A DNA stretch of 64,000 nt from Ophiodon elongatus (GCA_016806645.1 JACSYO010001311.1:295001-359000), one strand, 5' to 3'. Positions 20,639 to 53,335 are shown, counted from the stretch's first letter. The notes: a model not told the origin generated them from the sequence alone. Numbers and translations: made by a program.

Positions 20639-20844
20639 CTGAGTTTGACCTCCTGTGCAGCGACGATGACAGAGGCGATGCTGCTGGTGTCCACCTGCAG
20701 CATCGCCACCTGGGCGGCGGGTGAGAGGCGAGGAGGGCCGAGCGAGCGGCCTGAGCCCGCCGCATGCTCCTGCAGGCCGGACACAGCTGGAGACCCTCGG
20801 TGTCCCGCGAGAGGAGACGCTCACACAGCACCGGGCCGATGCCA
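20639..20844 (-). CDS. hsd17b7: hsd17b7 exon 2 (frameshifted)
   Basis: Begins SGIGPVLCERLLSRDTEGLQ and reads in frame to LLASHPPP. The conserved continuation (AQVAMLQVDTSSIASV then VAAQEVKLR) is in another frame. The break lies in the GC-rich CCGCCGCCCAG at about plus-strand 20710-20722. The exon is 206 nt where 207 (or 204) is needed. Confidence 0.85.
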
Positions 20845-21064
20845 CTGCAGGGAGACAGCAATGTCATTAAACACCCGATATCACGGCAGCTACAGAGTTT
20901 ACTTTGAGTACATTACAGACCAAAACAATTCCACATACATGTACTCTGTATGACAAAATTATACTGCCATTTGGGGCCAAGACTCTCTTGACAAGGAGAT
21001 TTAAAAAAGTCACATTAATGAATACATTTGGAGAAATACAGTACGCACGCCTTCAATAATTAAC

Positions 21065-21602
21065 CAGTAGGGGAAGAAGTGTTCAGATCACGTACTTTAG
21101 TAAAAGTAATAATATCCAAGTACATAACTATTCTGTAACAGGTCCTAAGTAAAAGTAGAAACATATGAGCATCAAAGTATACTTCAAGCACCAAAAGTAC
21201 TCATTATGCAGAATCAAACTCAATATCCATTTCAGAATCATATATAATACTGATATAATTATTATATATGATTATTATAATTATTGTTGCACTTGCATTA
21301 ATGTGTTCATCACTTGAATTTAGCAAAAATGGTAAAGTTGGAGCTCATTTAAATTACTTCATGTACTGCCGGATAGTTAAATCTGTTATAATACATAATT
21401 TATTCATTGTGATATATTTTGTTTTAATAATCTGCATCTGCAAAGTACAGTCATCATATAGATGCAGTAAAAAAAAAAGTACAATATTTACCTCTAGAAG
21501 TGTAAAGTAGCAGACAATGGAGATACTCAAGTAAAGTACAAGTACCTCAAAATTGTCCAGTACTCGAGTAAAAGTACTTGTCGTGGTTACATTCCACCAC
21601 TG
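21065..21602. mobile_element. hAT-type non-autonomous element (MITE) with 8-bp target duplication
   Basis: Ends are CAGTAGGGGAAGAAGTG and GTTACATTCCACCACTG, imperfect terminal inverted repeats. Flanks TAATTAAC (21057-21064) and TGATTAAC (21603-21610) match in 7 of 8 bases, as expected for hAT insertion. The interior has the AAGTACTTTAGTAAAAGT / GAGTAAAAGTACTTG pattern of a very common teleost family. No transposase is encoded. It lies in hsd17b7 intron 1. Confidence 0.8.
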
Positions 21603-21730
21603 TGATTAACAAACAGCTAAAATGACTAAAAAAGACCTTGAGGAAATGTCTCTTGTGTCGTGCATTAACTAAACTTTAGATGCCAGACTTGAGGTTTATA
21701 ATGAAATACATAAATAAATACAGCGATTAC

Positions 21731-21765
21731 CTATTTGCTCCCGTCACCAAAACCACCGTATTCAT
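21731..21765 (-). CDS. hsd17b7: hsd17b7 exon 1
   Basis: Encodes MNTVVLVTGAN plus two bases of a split Ser codon; the donor is AG|GTAATC. It carries the start of the TGxxxGxG cofactor motif. Confidence 0.85.
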
Positions 21766-21855
21766 ATTTTCTGGTCAAAACTGCACAGAAAACACCAAAT
21801 TTACTGCAGGATCTTCTTTCCTTCCAAGCAACAAGTTCTGTATCCGGTTAACGGA

Positions 21856-21960
21856 GTGGGGTCATGTACGTAGCCCCGCCCCCGCGTTGTGATTGGACAC
21901 TGCGGCAGCTCTCAGCCAATGAGGGCCGGATACCGGTCGGCTCAGCTTGAGGCCCCGCCC
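21856..21960 (-). promoter_or_regulatory. hsd17b7: hsd17b7 promoter with SRE-like, CCAAT and GC boxes
   Basis: Within about 200 bases upstream of the start codon there is GTGGGGTCAT at 21856-21865, one mismatch from the inverse of the classical SRE-1 (ATCACCCCAC). GC boxes lie at about 21874-21883 and 21952-21960. CCAAT motifs lie at 21892-21896 (inverted) and 21916-21920. SREBP with NF-Y and Sp1 is the established control logic of cholesterol-synthesis genes. Assignment here is by motif only. Confidence 0.55.
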
Positions 21961-22032
21961 ACACAGTTTCAGCTACTCAGAACTCATGAAGCAAGAGCAC
22001 TCACAGAGAGAGAGAGAGTTCTCTGTTTAAAT

Positions 22033-22038
22033 TTTATT
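22033..22038 (-). terminator. ddr2: Candidate ddr2 poly(A) signal
   Basis: Minus-strand AATAAA, the last such hexamer before the hsd17b7 promoter when moving in the direction of ddr2 transcription. Earlier signals could also be used. Confidence 0.3.
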
Positions 22039-23205
22039 TGTATTTCGTCCATCAATGTACAACATTTGTTTACAACGTATATAAAACCATTCTCACTGAA
22101 AACAAACAAAACATTTGAGTACAAAAATGTATTAAAACTAATCATGAAATCTGCCAGGGTGCCCCCAACTCATTTAAAACAAGGATTGTAAATGCAATGA
22201 ATAGATTTCTTATGGGAATCACCACAACCTGCATAAACACCCAAATGTTTCTCCAAAATTAATATTTAACTTACGTGTACTAATCCTTTGCCTAGATTGC
22301 AAAACACAGAAAGATATGGATGAACTTCCACAGAAACGTTGAAAATACCATGCATAAGGGCAGACACGAGTGTCTTTTATGAACGAGGCCTCTGATAAGA
22401 GGGGAGAGCCTGTAAATACAGCTGAAGTGGCAGGAAAACAGTGGTATGCAGTATGAAGTTCAAGCTATAGAGAGTTATACACAGACGTATGCTGGAGAAG
22501 AAGAGGAAAGAATCCAGCACGCGCCAATAAAATAAAAAATAAAAACCTGTAGAAAAGTCATTAGCTGTGTTAGCTTTCGTCAGCTAATACGAACTCATCT
22601 GAAGCAGTCACTCTGTTCCAATCAAACACATGAATTAGGCTGAATATTCCCATTTCCCCGACATTCCTGATTCAACAGGAACTTTCTTTTGCCAACTGAG
22701 ACGAACTATAAGCATTTATGCATTAACTTGTTCGACACCAACATCTTCCCACTGATGCTGACCGTAAACACACACCGCTTAACCAACACAACAGAAACCC
22801 AACCTGCATTCCCGATAAGCACCTTGCAACATCTGATCAATTCTGATTCATGTGATCAACGCGAGACAATAAGACTTTTGCAGTGGCAAACAAACAAACA
22901 AACAAACAAACAAACGACGTCTTCGGACGCAGTTTGTTTGGTGTTTAGATCCGGAATGCGAGTGTTGAAGTTAGTGAATCACACCAGATATGATACACGT
23001 AAACTTAAAGAAAATATTAATCCACAAATATATCAACAAAACATAAACGGAACGAACACGTATGAACATATAAATATTAATACAAAATATTGCTATTTGA
23101 GATTTAGACGTATCTATTGAAAATACACAGTCATATACACTTCGTGTTCAAATCACAGAAGGAAAACTGCAGCGAGATGAGAAAGACTGAGCTTCTTGAT
23201 ACTTC

Positions 23206-23913
23206 AGTAACACTTTATATGTCTATAATGGATTATAAACATACTTATAACGCATTGTTATCTGCTTATTGAACTGTATAATTATAATTATAAGCACTCA
23301 TGAATATTCATAATGCTTTATAACAATAATTATAACTCATTATATAGCATTATATAATATTTATAAGGTCCAGTATTATGATTCTTTATATTTACTGGCC
23401 ACTCACTGACATTTGTTTTGAAACGATCATAGTGTATTATAGTTTCCATGTAATACATTATAATGTTTTTTTTTAATAATGCATTATCGTGATTATAAAA
23501 TACTCGAACTGGTCATTGTTTTCTTTCAGTAAAGTAAAAAATAATTTTACTATGTTTTGTGGGTTGTTCTTGCAGATTTAATGATTATTTTTTCCCTTTA
23601 CTTAAAGGAAACAATGAACGCTAAAAGTAAATTATAATCACATTATAATGCATTATGAAAAGATTATAATGTATTACAATATTAAAATATAGTACATTAT
23701 GATCCTTGAAAAACAAAATCTGCGAGTGACCAGCAATTTTTTTACAATTCTTGACCTTACAAGTCAATATAATGCTTTATAATGTGTTATGATTATTGTT
23801 ATAAGCTATGCATGTGTATGAGTGCCTATAACAATAACTTTACAGTGTTACAAGCAGATTATAACACAGTATAAATATGTTCATAATGCACTATAGTCAT
23901 AGAAAGTGTTACC
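23206..23913. mobile_element. Long-inverted-repeat MITE with GGTAACACTTT-type ends
   Basis: The left end AGTAACACTTTATATGTC and the reverse complement of the right end, GGTAACACTTTCTATGAC, stay alignable for about 70 bases. Flanks GATACTTC (23198-23205) and AATATTTC (23914-23921) match in 6 of 8 bases, suggesting an 8-bp hAT-type duplication. The interior is AT-rich and made of TATAATG/CATTATA motifs with no coding capacity. Confidence 0.75.
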
Positions 23914-24522
23914 AATATTTCCTTGTTGTTCTAAATGTGTGGAGTTTGTCTGAGATGAAATACTTGAAATGAAAAGAAATGTAACAGTAACGGTCGGCTG
24001 CACGTTTCCCCCTCTACATTCAAGCAGTCTTCCAAAAGGAAACACAAGAAAGTTCATTGTAACATGGGGAAATTTGAACTCATATTTAAAAAAAAAAAAA
24101 AAAAGAAATCAAAATACATTTTCAAAAGTGCCGAATGTCACTTGCTACATTTATTTTTTTGAACACGTGTCACGACCGAACCTTAATCACGTCTCCGTGC
24201 GTGTTTCGGGGGTTGGTGTATTGTGACACAGAATAGATTTTTTTTTCTAATAATACCTGTATGTCTATAAAACATCTGATTGAGCCACACACCAAAAGTC
24301 TCTGGTATTGTCCATCTTTGCAGAGTGTAAGTCCATGAATCAGTGTCTCCAAAATCGTAGCTCGGAGGCCACACGTGGCTCTCATCCTGTTTTCTTCTCT
24401 CCTGAAACAAGATAGCTTAAACCTGGATCGTGTCTGAATCATGGTCTACCGTTGTCTTTGCACCATTTTTCTTCCAGAGATGAGCGGTCTGGGAATCACT
24501 GTCTTAAACCTTGCAACCCGGC

Positions 24523-45385
<20,863 letters not shown>

Positions 45386-45419
45386 CCCAAAACACGTGCA
45401 CAGAGACAGACTTCCAATC
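45386..45419 (-). other. ddr2: ddr2 5' UTR part of the first coding exon
   Basis: Sequence between a good minus-strand acceptor (CTTGTCTTTCAG) and the ATG. An acceptor here implies at least one upstream non-coding exon to the right. Confidence 0.55.
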
Positions 45420-46303
45420 TGAAAGACAAGATGGAGAATGCCGGTTACGCAAAACGTGCAATACACAGTTTGATATATAGTTTGACCACAAGGCTAAAAT
45501 AGCTCAGTATGTTGAGGAAAACATTTTTATTTTATATTCACTCCTCTGTATTCATGGGAACCAAGCATTTGTTTGCATATACAAGGGGAAAATAAGAGTT
45601 TAATTGGAAGCATGTTTTTTTTTACTCCACTCAATAAAAGACACAATAATTGCCACCAAACTGAAATTTCCATTTATTTGGTGCTTTATCACTCTATGAG
45701 AAAAGGCCTATTAAAAAAACTCGAACAGTGGTGATATTTCTATATCAACCAGACAGAATAGCCTCAGTTCATATGCAATTAAAATGATTTATTTTTCAAA
45801 ATTTTCAATATTACACACTAATTGGAGGAATAAATGATGCATGAATAAATGATGGAGGAAGGGGAGAAAGAGACGTTGAGACACTGAGTCACAGACATGA
45901 CTTCAGCTGCACAGACGCAGCGCCAACAAGACGCCTCCAACTGACCACTTACTCCAACAGCCGAGCAATCCAACCGGTTCAAACTTGTTTTTGTCCACAT
46001 TATATTTATGATGGAGAGTTTTAAAAAAAGAAACCCAGATAAACAAGGAAATGCATACCGCCCCGGTGACTTCACATACAACTATTCTTATTAAATGTTG
46101 ACAATGGGACAAGGACGTGTTCAGTTTTCGCCCACATTGTAGCATAAGTGTCCACTAGTTTGAGTTAACTACTTGGACAAACCAGCTGGGGAACTTTTAC
46201 TGCAGCTCAAAGTCTCTATTATATAACTGAGGTTAGTTTTATTGTTCACACCCTGTTGTCTTATGTAACGTAAATGTGCAGCAGATGAGACACTTTGATG
46301 TTA

Positions 46304-46378
46304 GTAGAGAGAAAACCCTAGAAATCAAGTGATATAAATATATATATGAGGTTATATATATACACACACACACATGTA

Positions 46379-46424
<46 letters not shown>

Positions 46425-46495
46425 GTTATATATACATATATATATATAACCTCATATATATATACATATATATTCATGTATATATGTATGTACAG

Positions 46496-46562
<67 letters not shown>

Positions 46563-46720
46563 CTATACTATACATGTGTTATATATATATATTGTTATAT
46601 ATATAATGTTATATATATTATATATATTTATTTATATCACTTGATTTCTAGGTTTTTCTCTACAAATATATATATAAATAAATATATTTATAACACTTGA
46701 TTTCTAGGTTTTTCTCTACA
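46304..46720. repeat. AT-rich palindromic element with CTAGAAATCAAGTG arms
   Basis: The left arm 46304-46340 (containing CCTAGAAATCAAGTGATATA) is inverted at 46629-46664 (TATATCACTTGATTTCTAGG). A further direct copy of the right arm lies at about 46686-46719. Between them lie (TA)n tracts and inverted GAGGTTATATATA / TATATATAACCTC pairs. Confidence 0.8.
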
Positions 46721-49012
46721 AATATATATATTTAATACCGAGAGTAGCTAAGAGGCAATCGAAAGGCTCCCAATCTCGTATCTTACACCTTCAAAGGTGC
46801 TCAATACGATAATCAGAGCATATCTATTGCCTCCACTCGGCTCTCAACACGGCGACTGGCTGTGTCGGTTGATAACAACCTGCAGAGGTAGAGTGACTTC
46901 CTTCTTGGCTCAGGTAGACATTACTCCACTATATCTTGACATAGAAAATAGTTGCTGCTATTTAAATACTCTGAATATCATATAGAGAACCTCTGAGTTT
47001 AGTTTATGTGTTTTTTTTCGCTGCTTTGTATCTTTATCGTCGTGCAGCTGACATGCTTTGTGCTACAACTCCAATGTAAATACTAAGAGACATTTAAAAA
47101 AAAAAAGCAGGGTTACATAAACCCAATTACACATGACACAATACAAAACTACCAGAGCACTGTGGGAATTTTCCCAGAGAGACATATCAGTGTGTGTATC
47201 TGTGTGTATCAGACATTTCCTGGTTTTCGTCAGCGGCCAAAAACAACATTTTCCTGACGTTTCCCTCATTGAAATAACAGAAGGATCAGCAGCACGCTGC
47301 GCGGCGGTCTGGTCAATGGGAGAAGACTGGACTACAGTACAGGCCTTCATTCACACGCTGTTCAATCTGATGTCAGCGACTGTGCAGTATTATTCCTAAA
47401 ATATCATCTCTATGCTTCTCCCTCGTCGCTCGTGTTCAACGGGTGGTCTCCACCCGCGGTAACGTTGTCCGCTCCAGTTAACCTCTGACATGTAAGAAGT
47501 GCGGGTTCACTTGTGGGAAACAAATCCAGACCTGTTGATTTTGAGCTCATGCTAAAATATTCTCTATTTTAGAAACAGCGGGCTTGATTTTGTAAAGATA
47601 CCTGTTATTGAAGAGCAATTTCCTCTGCTTAACATATTGCCAGGCTACATGTGCATTTGAAAATATGGAGAAAAAAAAAAGAAGAAAGAAAGATATTTAT
47701 GTTTTTTTTTTTTTAAAGATGAATGCTGTGGATCAAAACTGAGTCGCTTGAATTCAGAGCCAAATGCTCAAGTGGACCTTTGAAGTAATCCCGTAGTCAA
47801 ATCAACCTTGAACCTAATCTTGTGCGAGCAGCTGAATTTCGTGACACTTTTTAGGGTCTGACTCTTTCATTGTGCCTTAAACGCATAATCTTATTGCTTT
47901 TCTCACTCCCATTTCCTGCAGCTTCAGATTACAGCCACTTCCCACTGAGACGCCTTCACCGAGCTTAACTCGTCTCGGCTTTTCCTTATAGCTAATGAAA
48001 CACAAACACCTGATGGCTTGTGTGCATATGGAAGTCAAAAAATGTGTTTACCATGTGCTGGCGAACATTTATGTAAAGGCTGCTTGTGCTGTATCAGGGA
48101 GGAGGACTGACCTTCGGTTCTACGTTTGGAGACTCTCAACGGACCGTAACGGTGTGTTTTTCCTGTTTTAGCTCGTTTACTGCAAATCACATGCACTTTG
48201 CATTACTGCTCACCGTTTTCCAAAACATGCCGTAAACTGGGGATGTGAGTCAGTCTCTGAGTCTGAAACATTTTTGGTCCAGATTGAAAAAAAAATCCCA
48301 AAACTGGTGGATTGATTATCGTAAAATACAGCGTAGACACGCATGGTTCCCAGAGGATGAATTCTCTTGACTTTTTTGGAAGGATTTTCCACCCCTCTCA
48401 CACTTAAGTCCATGACAAAGTGCAGGACAATATCTCTTAAAGTTATCCTCACATGCACCAACATGCATTAAAACCATGCACGGCCGGCACATGGTCGTGG
48501 ATCAGTGATTGTTGAAATCTGGAAAATTGATTTCCTGTGTATCAGTTGTATTGCCTCCTCATCTGGAGCCAGCTGTGTTCTCAATACCTGTATGAAGGGA
48601 ACAGCTGTTATTCCACCACCGGGCCTTACAGTAACGTCAGATCAGTCCGATCAGTCAGCAGCGCTGGAGTAACAGGCACAGGTTCACAGTTCTGGAAACT
48701 TCTCTCCGTTCTCGTCTTACAGGGACACAGCAGGAAAAACTTATTCATGTCCTATCTCGGTTTAAAAAAAAAAAAAAAAAAGTATCCACTCTGGTATTTT
48801 TTCCATTTCCCTTCAAAAGACATATTTCAAACGTTTAAGGGGAAAACTGTAATAAGCTTAGGAAAGCATTGTCAAATCATCTGAAGGTTTAAATTTCAAC
48901 TTTGCTGTGTACATTTCAAATGTTCTATTTATTATGCACATTAAAAGTTCTCTCATTTCATAAAAAAACTTCACACCGACAATATACAAACACTTAAATG
49001 GGCCTTTTTGTC

Positions 49013-49165
49013 ACCTTGTGCTGCCCAATGTTTGTAATTTTGTGTGTTTTATTGATTGGTTCTACTATTTTATGTTTTTCTGATCTTTTATTAATCTTTT
49101 ATTCCTGTAAAGCACTTTGTGAATTGTGTTCTATGAGAAGTGCTGTACTAAATAAACTTCAACAG
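49013..49165 (+). repeat. LINE/SINE-type 3' tail
   Basis: TTTATTGATTGGTTCTACTA, then CCTGTAAAGCACTTTGTGAA and AGTGCTGTACTAAATAAACT. Same tail family as 34880-34955. Confidence 0.6.
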
Positions 49166-50269
49166 CTTGCAGTAACACAGATTTTTCTAAACTGAAAACA
49201 CCAGCAGTAACGGTGAAAGAGAGATGGGGGGATTTGAGATAGAGAACCGCAACGAGGACCAGCTGCACAAACCCCTTTAGTGGTTAATTCATTCTCATAG
49301 CTCCTGAGAGACGAAGCAGGAAAAAGACAGGAGATCGAGGTCACATACAGTAGACGTCCCCACCTGTATGTCAGACCAGAGCACAGACAGAGATATAAAG
49401 TAGGTTCGACCTCTGGGCCCTTTTTTATTTAGCATGAAGGAGCACATACTGTGGGCAGGAGATGCTTTTTTTTCCCCTGGAAAAATAAATCCCACCATAT
49501 GCCGTATGTCTGGTATTTTACAGCTGATTAAATTATATATTCATCAATGACCAGCAGACATTAACAGGCGAAGTTTGGTTTGGATTTCACTGACCTGAGG
49601 TAAAGTCTGTAACCATGGCGCCCAGGTAAACTGAGTCCAACTACTTTTTGACGAGGCTGCGAATATTACATACTGAGAATACATGTGAATATGTTCACTG
49701 ATAATAGAACAGTTGTATTTTTGCACTACATTTTGCAAAAAACAACTAATTAAAAGTACAGACAATCCTTAAAATACACTAAATAACACAAGATATGTTG
49801 TTTTTAGCCACACTAGCAGTGGATGGCCATGTTTGTTCGTCATTCTGTCCACCACCTTGGTTCTTAGTAGGCTACTTATAAGAAAATGTTAGCATGCTAA
49901 CACGCTAAACTAGACACTAATGGGCTGTAAGGCGTCCTAAAACACATTTAAAATTCAAAAACAAGCTGCAGCGTATGTAGGCAATTGGCTTGAAGTCACG
50001 TGTTACACAATCTTGCAAAAGAAAAACAACTGCGGCTCAGCAGTATGTGTGCTGGTAGTTCTGTTAGCCGTTAGCCAAATACACCGTCCAAAACACTAAA
50101 AGTGAGCAAAGTGTTTCCCCCCCACTGTGTCTCTGGGCTGGGGGTTGGCGATGCACTCAGCTGTGACCGAATAAGAGTAGTAGAGTGAGGAGTCGATGGA
50201 AGTAGAAAACAGGCAACTCAAAGGTGTTTTGAGAAAGTGTGAGTCACCACAAACATTAGAGGTCCTCTA

Positions 50270-50530
50270 GCATTCAGCCATAATTGACAACCCAAAATAT
50301 TATGCAGTTTGCTGCAGCGGAATGCGAGATTAGCCGCAGACAGATACAGAGGCGCACGCTCACTTGCGGACTCACGCACACAGGTGCGACCGATCGCATG
50401 ATCCTCCTGGAGGAGATATTAGCGTCAACAAGGATTTGAACAATTAATATGATTGATTAACATGCAATTAATATGCTCTCTTCAAAGCCACCAGACTCCA
50501 ATCAGGCACCAGAAATTTAACACGCGCTGC
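50270..50530. other. Unique block with clustered ATTA motifs
   Basis: AACAATTAATATGATTGATT and ATGCAATTAATATGC lie within 50 bases in otherwise unique sequence. This could be a homeodomain-bound enhancer, but there is no direct evidence. Confidence 0.15.
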
Positions 50531-51939
50531 GTAGGCTTGTTCTAAATTCAGCCTGACGTGAACATTTTTAAACTGACTCTAAACTCGTATATTTCTAACA
50601 GCTAGCCTTCGTGGAAGTCTGTGCCTCGACACAGCTCACTCCAGGGTCACATTCATCAAAATAAACCAGTCAGGTCCACTGACACTCTGAAAAGCTTTCA
50701 GAAAAGGAACAAAAAAATAAACCTGGGCTGAAAGTAATCAAAACAATGTCCTTTAAAGTAGAGAAGCATGTTTGACACATTTAAAAAGGTCCAAGGGAAA
50801 GTTTTTCTCACGAAACACAAGTCAAAGTGTTACACTTTGTTTTGTGAGAGCAGATCCACGAAGATGAGAAGACGCAGAGAAGAATGAGAAAATAAAATAA
50901 TAAAAAAAAAATTGTGACTTCAGTGGTGAAGGACAGAGACGTAACGTTGAGTTTCACATCAGGTCCGACCTTGGCTGTGCTGTACGTTATAAATAAAAAT
51001 AAATAATAAAAGTTCCTTGGAGTAACTCAATACGACCTTAATATACATGTAAAGTTGATCACTTAGAGGCAGACAAAAATGGGGAAATGTATTTGAGCAC
51101 GCTGGTATTAATAATAATAGTTAGACCTACTTTTCTGTATATACAAATCTTTTCATACAGTAAATTATAGCATGACAGCCGTTCACAGAACCATTACTTT
51201 CTCTCAGAGGATCACACGCAAAAACAAAACCATATGTGGTAAATGATACTGAATGTGGTGGCAAATTACTGTCGTACCACTGGGAGTTATAGCATGTCAT
51301 TTTACATTAAACACAATATCTACCATGTCAGTTATTCACTTAGACTAATATCTGTCTGTAGATGTATTCACAGATGTGTTTAAGTGCTCAATCACAGCAG
51401 CATTCAGACTGGACAGACATTAAGCATCACAGAAAGGAAAGGACCATTGATTGAATTCAGGTTATTATAAACACCAAATGTTGATAGGCAGCAAGGGGAG
51501 TTAATTGTATCAACTTGGAGCAGAATGTTTCTGAATAGACTATTGACTTGAATTTCTACTTCTGGGAAAAAAAAAAAAAAAGTCTGTGCCCCATAAATAT
51601 CTGCTCCCTCTTGGCTAGTTCAGGAAGTGGTGAAGGGCAGATACTCCCCTCAGAAACCCCCGAGCCCCCCAGAGCTCACCAAGAAAAACACAGAGATACC
51701 TGTAGTCTCCTGTACTGTACCTATATTATTTTAATCAGAAGGACAAATTGAATGCACTGGAGATTCACCGATGAGTTTCTAAATTTGTATTAATCACAGG
51801 AAAGATCATAAATAACTATTTTTGAAAGACTTCACACGCAGACATCAACCCAGTAAAAAAATGTGGCATTTTACGCTTCTGCAAAACCAAAGATACGTTG
51901 AATATTGATGTTTGAACCAATAATAGTTTTCATATCAGT

Positions 51940-53335
51940 CTCGTATCGAACTGAAACGCACGTCGTGTGGTTAACGCTGTGAAACACGTGGTTAAGTTTA
52001 GGCAGCAAAAGCCTTTGGATACGGTTTGAAAAAAGATCGTGTTTTATGTTCAAATAGTAACGCAACAACGCAACAACGGTACGCAAAAACGGAACGCAAC
52101 AACGGAACGCAACAACGGAACGCAACAACGGTACGTAACAAGGCAACAACGGAACGCAACAACGGAATACAACAACGGAACGCAACAAGGCAACAACAGA
52201 ACGCAACAACGGAATACAACAACGGAACGCAACAATGGAACGCAACAAGGCAACAACGGAACGCAACAACGGAATACAACAACGGAACGCAACAATGGAA
52301 CGCAACAAGGCAACAACGGAACGCAACAACGCAACGCAACAACGGTACGTAACAAGGCAACAACAGAACGCAACAACAGAACGCAACAACAGAACGCAAC
52401 AAGGCAACAACGGAACGCAACAACGCAACGCAACAACGGTACGTAACAAGGCAACAACGGAACGCAACAACGGAATACAACAACGGAACGCAACAAGGCA
52501 ACAACGGAACGCAAAGCAACAACAGTACGTAACAAGGCAACAACGGAACGTAACAACGGAACGCAACAACGGAACGCAACAACGGAACGCAACAAGGCAT
52601 CAACAAGGCATCAACGGAACGCAACAACGCAACGCAACAACGGTACGTAACAAGGCAACAACAGAACGCAACAACAGAACACAACAACAGAACACAACAA
52701 CAGAACACAACAACGGAACGCAACAACGGAACGCAACAACGCAACGCAACAACGGTACGTAACAAGGCAACGCAACAACGGTACGTAACAAGGCAACAAC
52801 GGAACGCAACAACGGAACGCAACAACGGAACGCAACAACGGAACACAACAACGGAACGCAACAACGGAACGCAACAACGGAACGCAACAACGCAAAGCAA
52901 CAACAGTACGTAACAAGGCAACAACGGAACGCAACAACGGAACGCAACAACGGAACGCAACAACGGAACGCAACAAGGCAACAACGGAACGCAACAAAGC
53001 AACAACGGAACGCAACAACGGAACGCAACAACGCAACGTAACGCAACAACGGTAAGCAACAACGGTACGCAACAACGGAACGCAACAACGGAACGCAACA
53101 ACGGAACGCTACAACGGAACGCTACAACGGAACGCTACAACGGAACGTGAGAAAACAACCGTCCCAAAGTAACTTATAACGTTATAACAACCGCCCTTAG
53201 TGGACTATCTTAGGCAACGTTACGTAAAAACAAACCTAACAAGGTTACATCACAAACGTTAAGTTGACGTTTACTTTTGGTTTCACACGGGATACGAACA
53301 ACAATCTCCCGTGTGAAACTCCTGTGTTTGTTTGA
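51940..53335 (-). repeat. Dispersed repeat carrying an expanded minisatellite
   Basis: Flanks of the 52058-53148 array match, on the minus strand, the family at 31365-31580 and 43857-43995 (TTTGTTTGACCC side, GGGCGGTTGTTATAACG, TTGCTGCCTAAACTTAACCA). The array therefore appears to be an internal expansion inside one copy of that element. Confidence 0.55.
52058..53148. repeat. 13-bp minisatellite, about 1.1 kb
   Basis: The core unit is GGAACGCAACAAC, with variants GGTACGTAACAAGGCAACAAC and AACGCAACGCAAC that give a higher-order pattern. A GCTACAAC variant occupies the right end. Several frames on both strands lack stops, which explains the long Cys/Val/Leu-rich or Asn/Thr/Gln-rich ORFs. Confidence 0.95.

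Larger units (their letters stand above)
17736..21765 (-). pseudogene. hsd17b7: hsd17b7 (3-keto-steroid reductase / 17-beta-HSD 7), disrupted copy
   Basis: HSD17B7 is an ER-bound NADPH-dependent short-chain dehydrogenase. It reduces zymosterone in cholesterol synthesis and can reduce estrone. Nine exons are recognisable on the minus strand: 21765-21731, 20844-20639, 20484-20392, 20245-20163, 18807-18613, 18471-18358, 18265-18209, 18116-18018 and 17939-17736. Conserved segments are VTGANSGIG (nucleotide binding), LDYLYLNAGIMPNPQ, IRELEPVLC, LIWTSS, TCPGFVMTNLTYGILPS and FTLTPYNG. Three defects are visible. Exon 2 is one base short relative to the conserved frame. Exon 4 lacks a net 32 bases after RVT. 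The catalytic YxxxK tyrosine is His (PHSSSK). All splice dinucleotides are GT-AG and the promoter looks intact, so this is a recent pseudogene, a damaged allele or a local assembly fault. A working copy elsewhere would be expected, because the gene is essential in mouse. Confidence 0.85.
21966..24522 (-). other. ddr2: Probable ddr2 3' UTR and short intergenic gap
   Basis: No coding exon was found. The stretch runs from the ddr2 stop codon to the hsd17b7 promoter. A candidate ddr2 poly(A) signal (TTTATT on plus, 22033-22038) would give a 3' UTR of about 2.5 kb ending roughly 70 bases from the hsd17b7 promoter GC box. It contains a MITE at 23206-23913 and an (AAAC)n tract near 22887-22914. Confidence 0.4.

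Noticed and set aside
20494..20867. Polyalanine, polyserine or polyglutamine ORFs over hsd17b7 exon 2
   Set aside because: They run from exon 2 through its donor into the intronic CAG tract. Only the exon part is homologous to HSD17B7.
51871..53101. ORFs of 135-367 codons over the 13-bp array
   Set aside because: They exist because the repeat unit lacks stops. Frames on both strands are open and the proteins are pure repeats.
52050..53150. CRISPR-like regular array
   Set aside because: There are no unique spacers and the units are contiguous. The context is a vertebrate nuclear genome.
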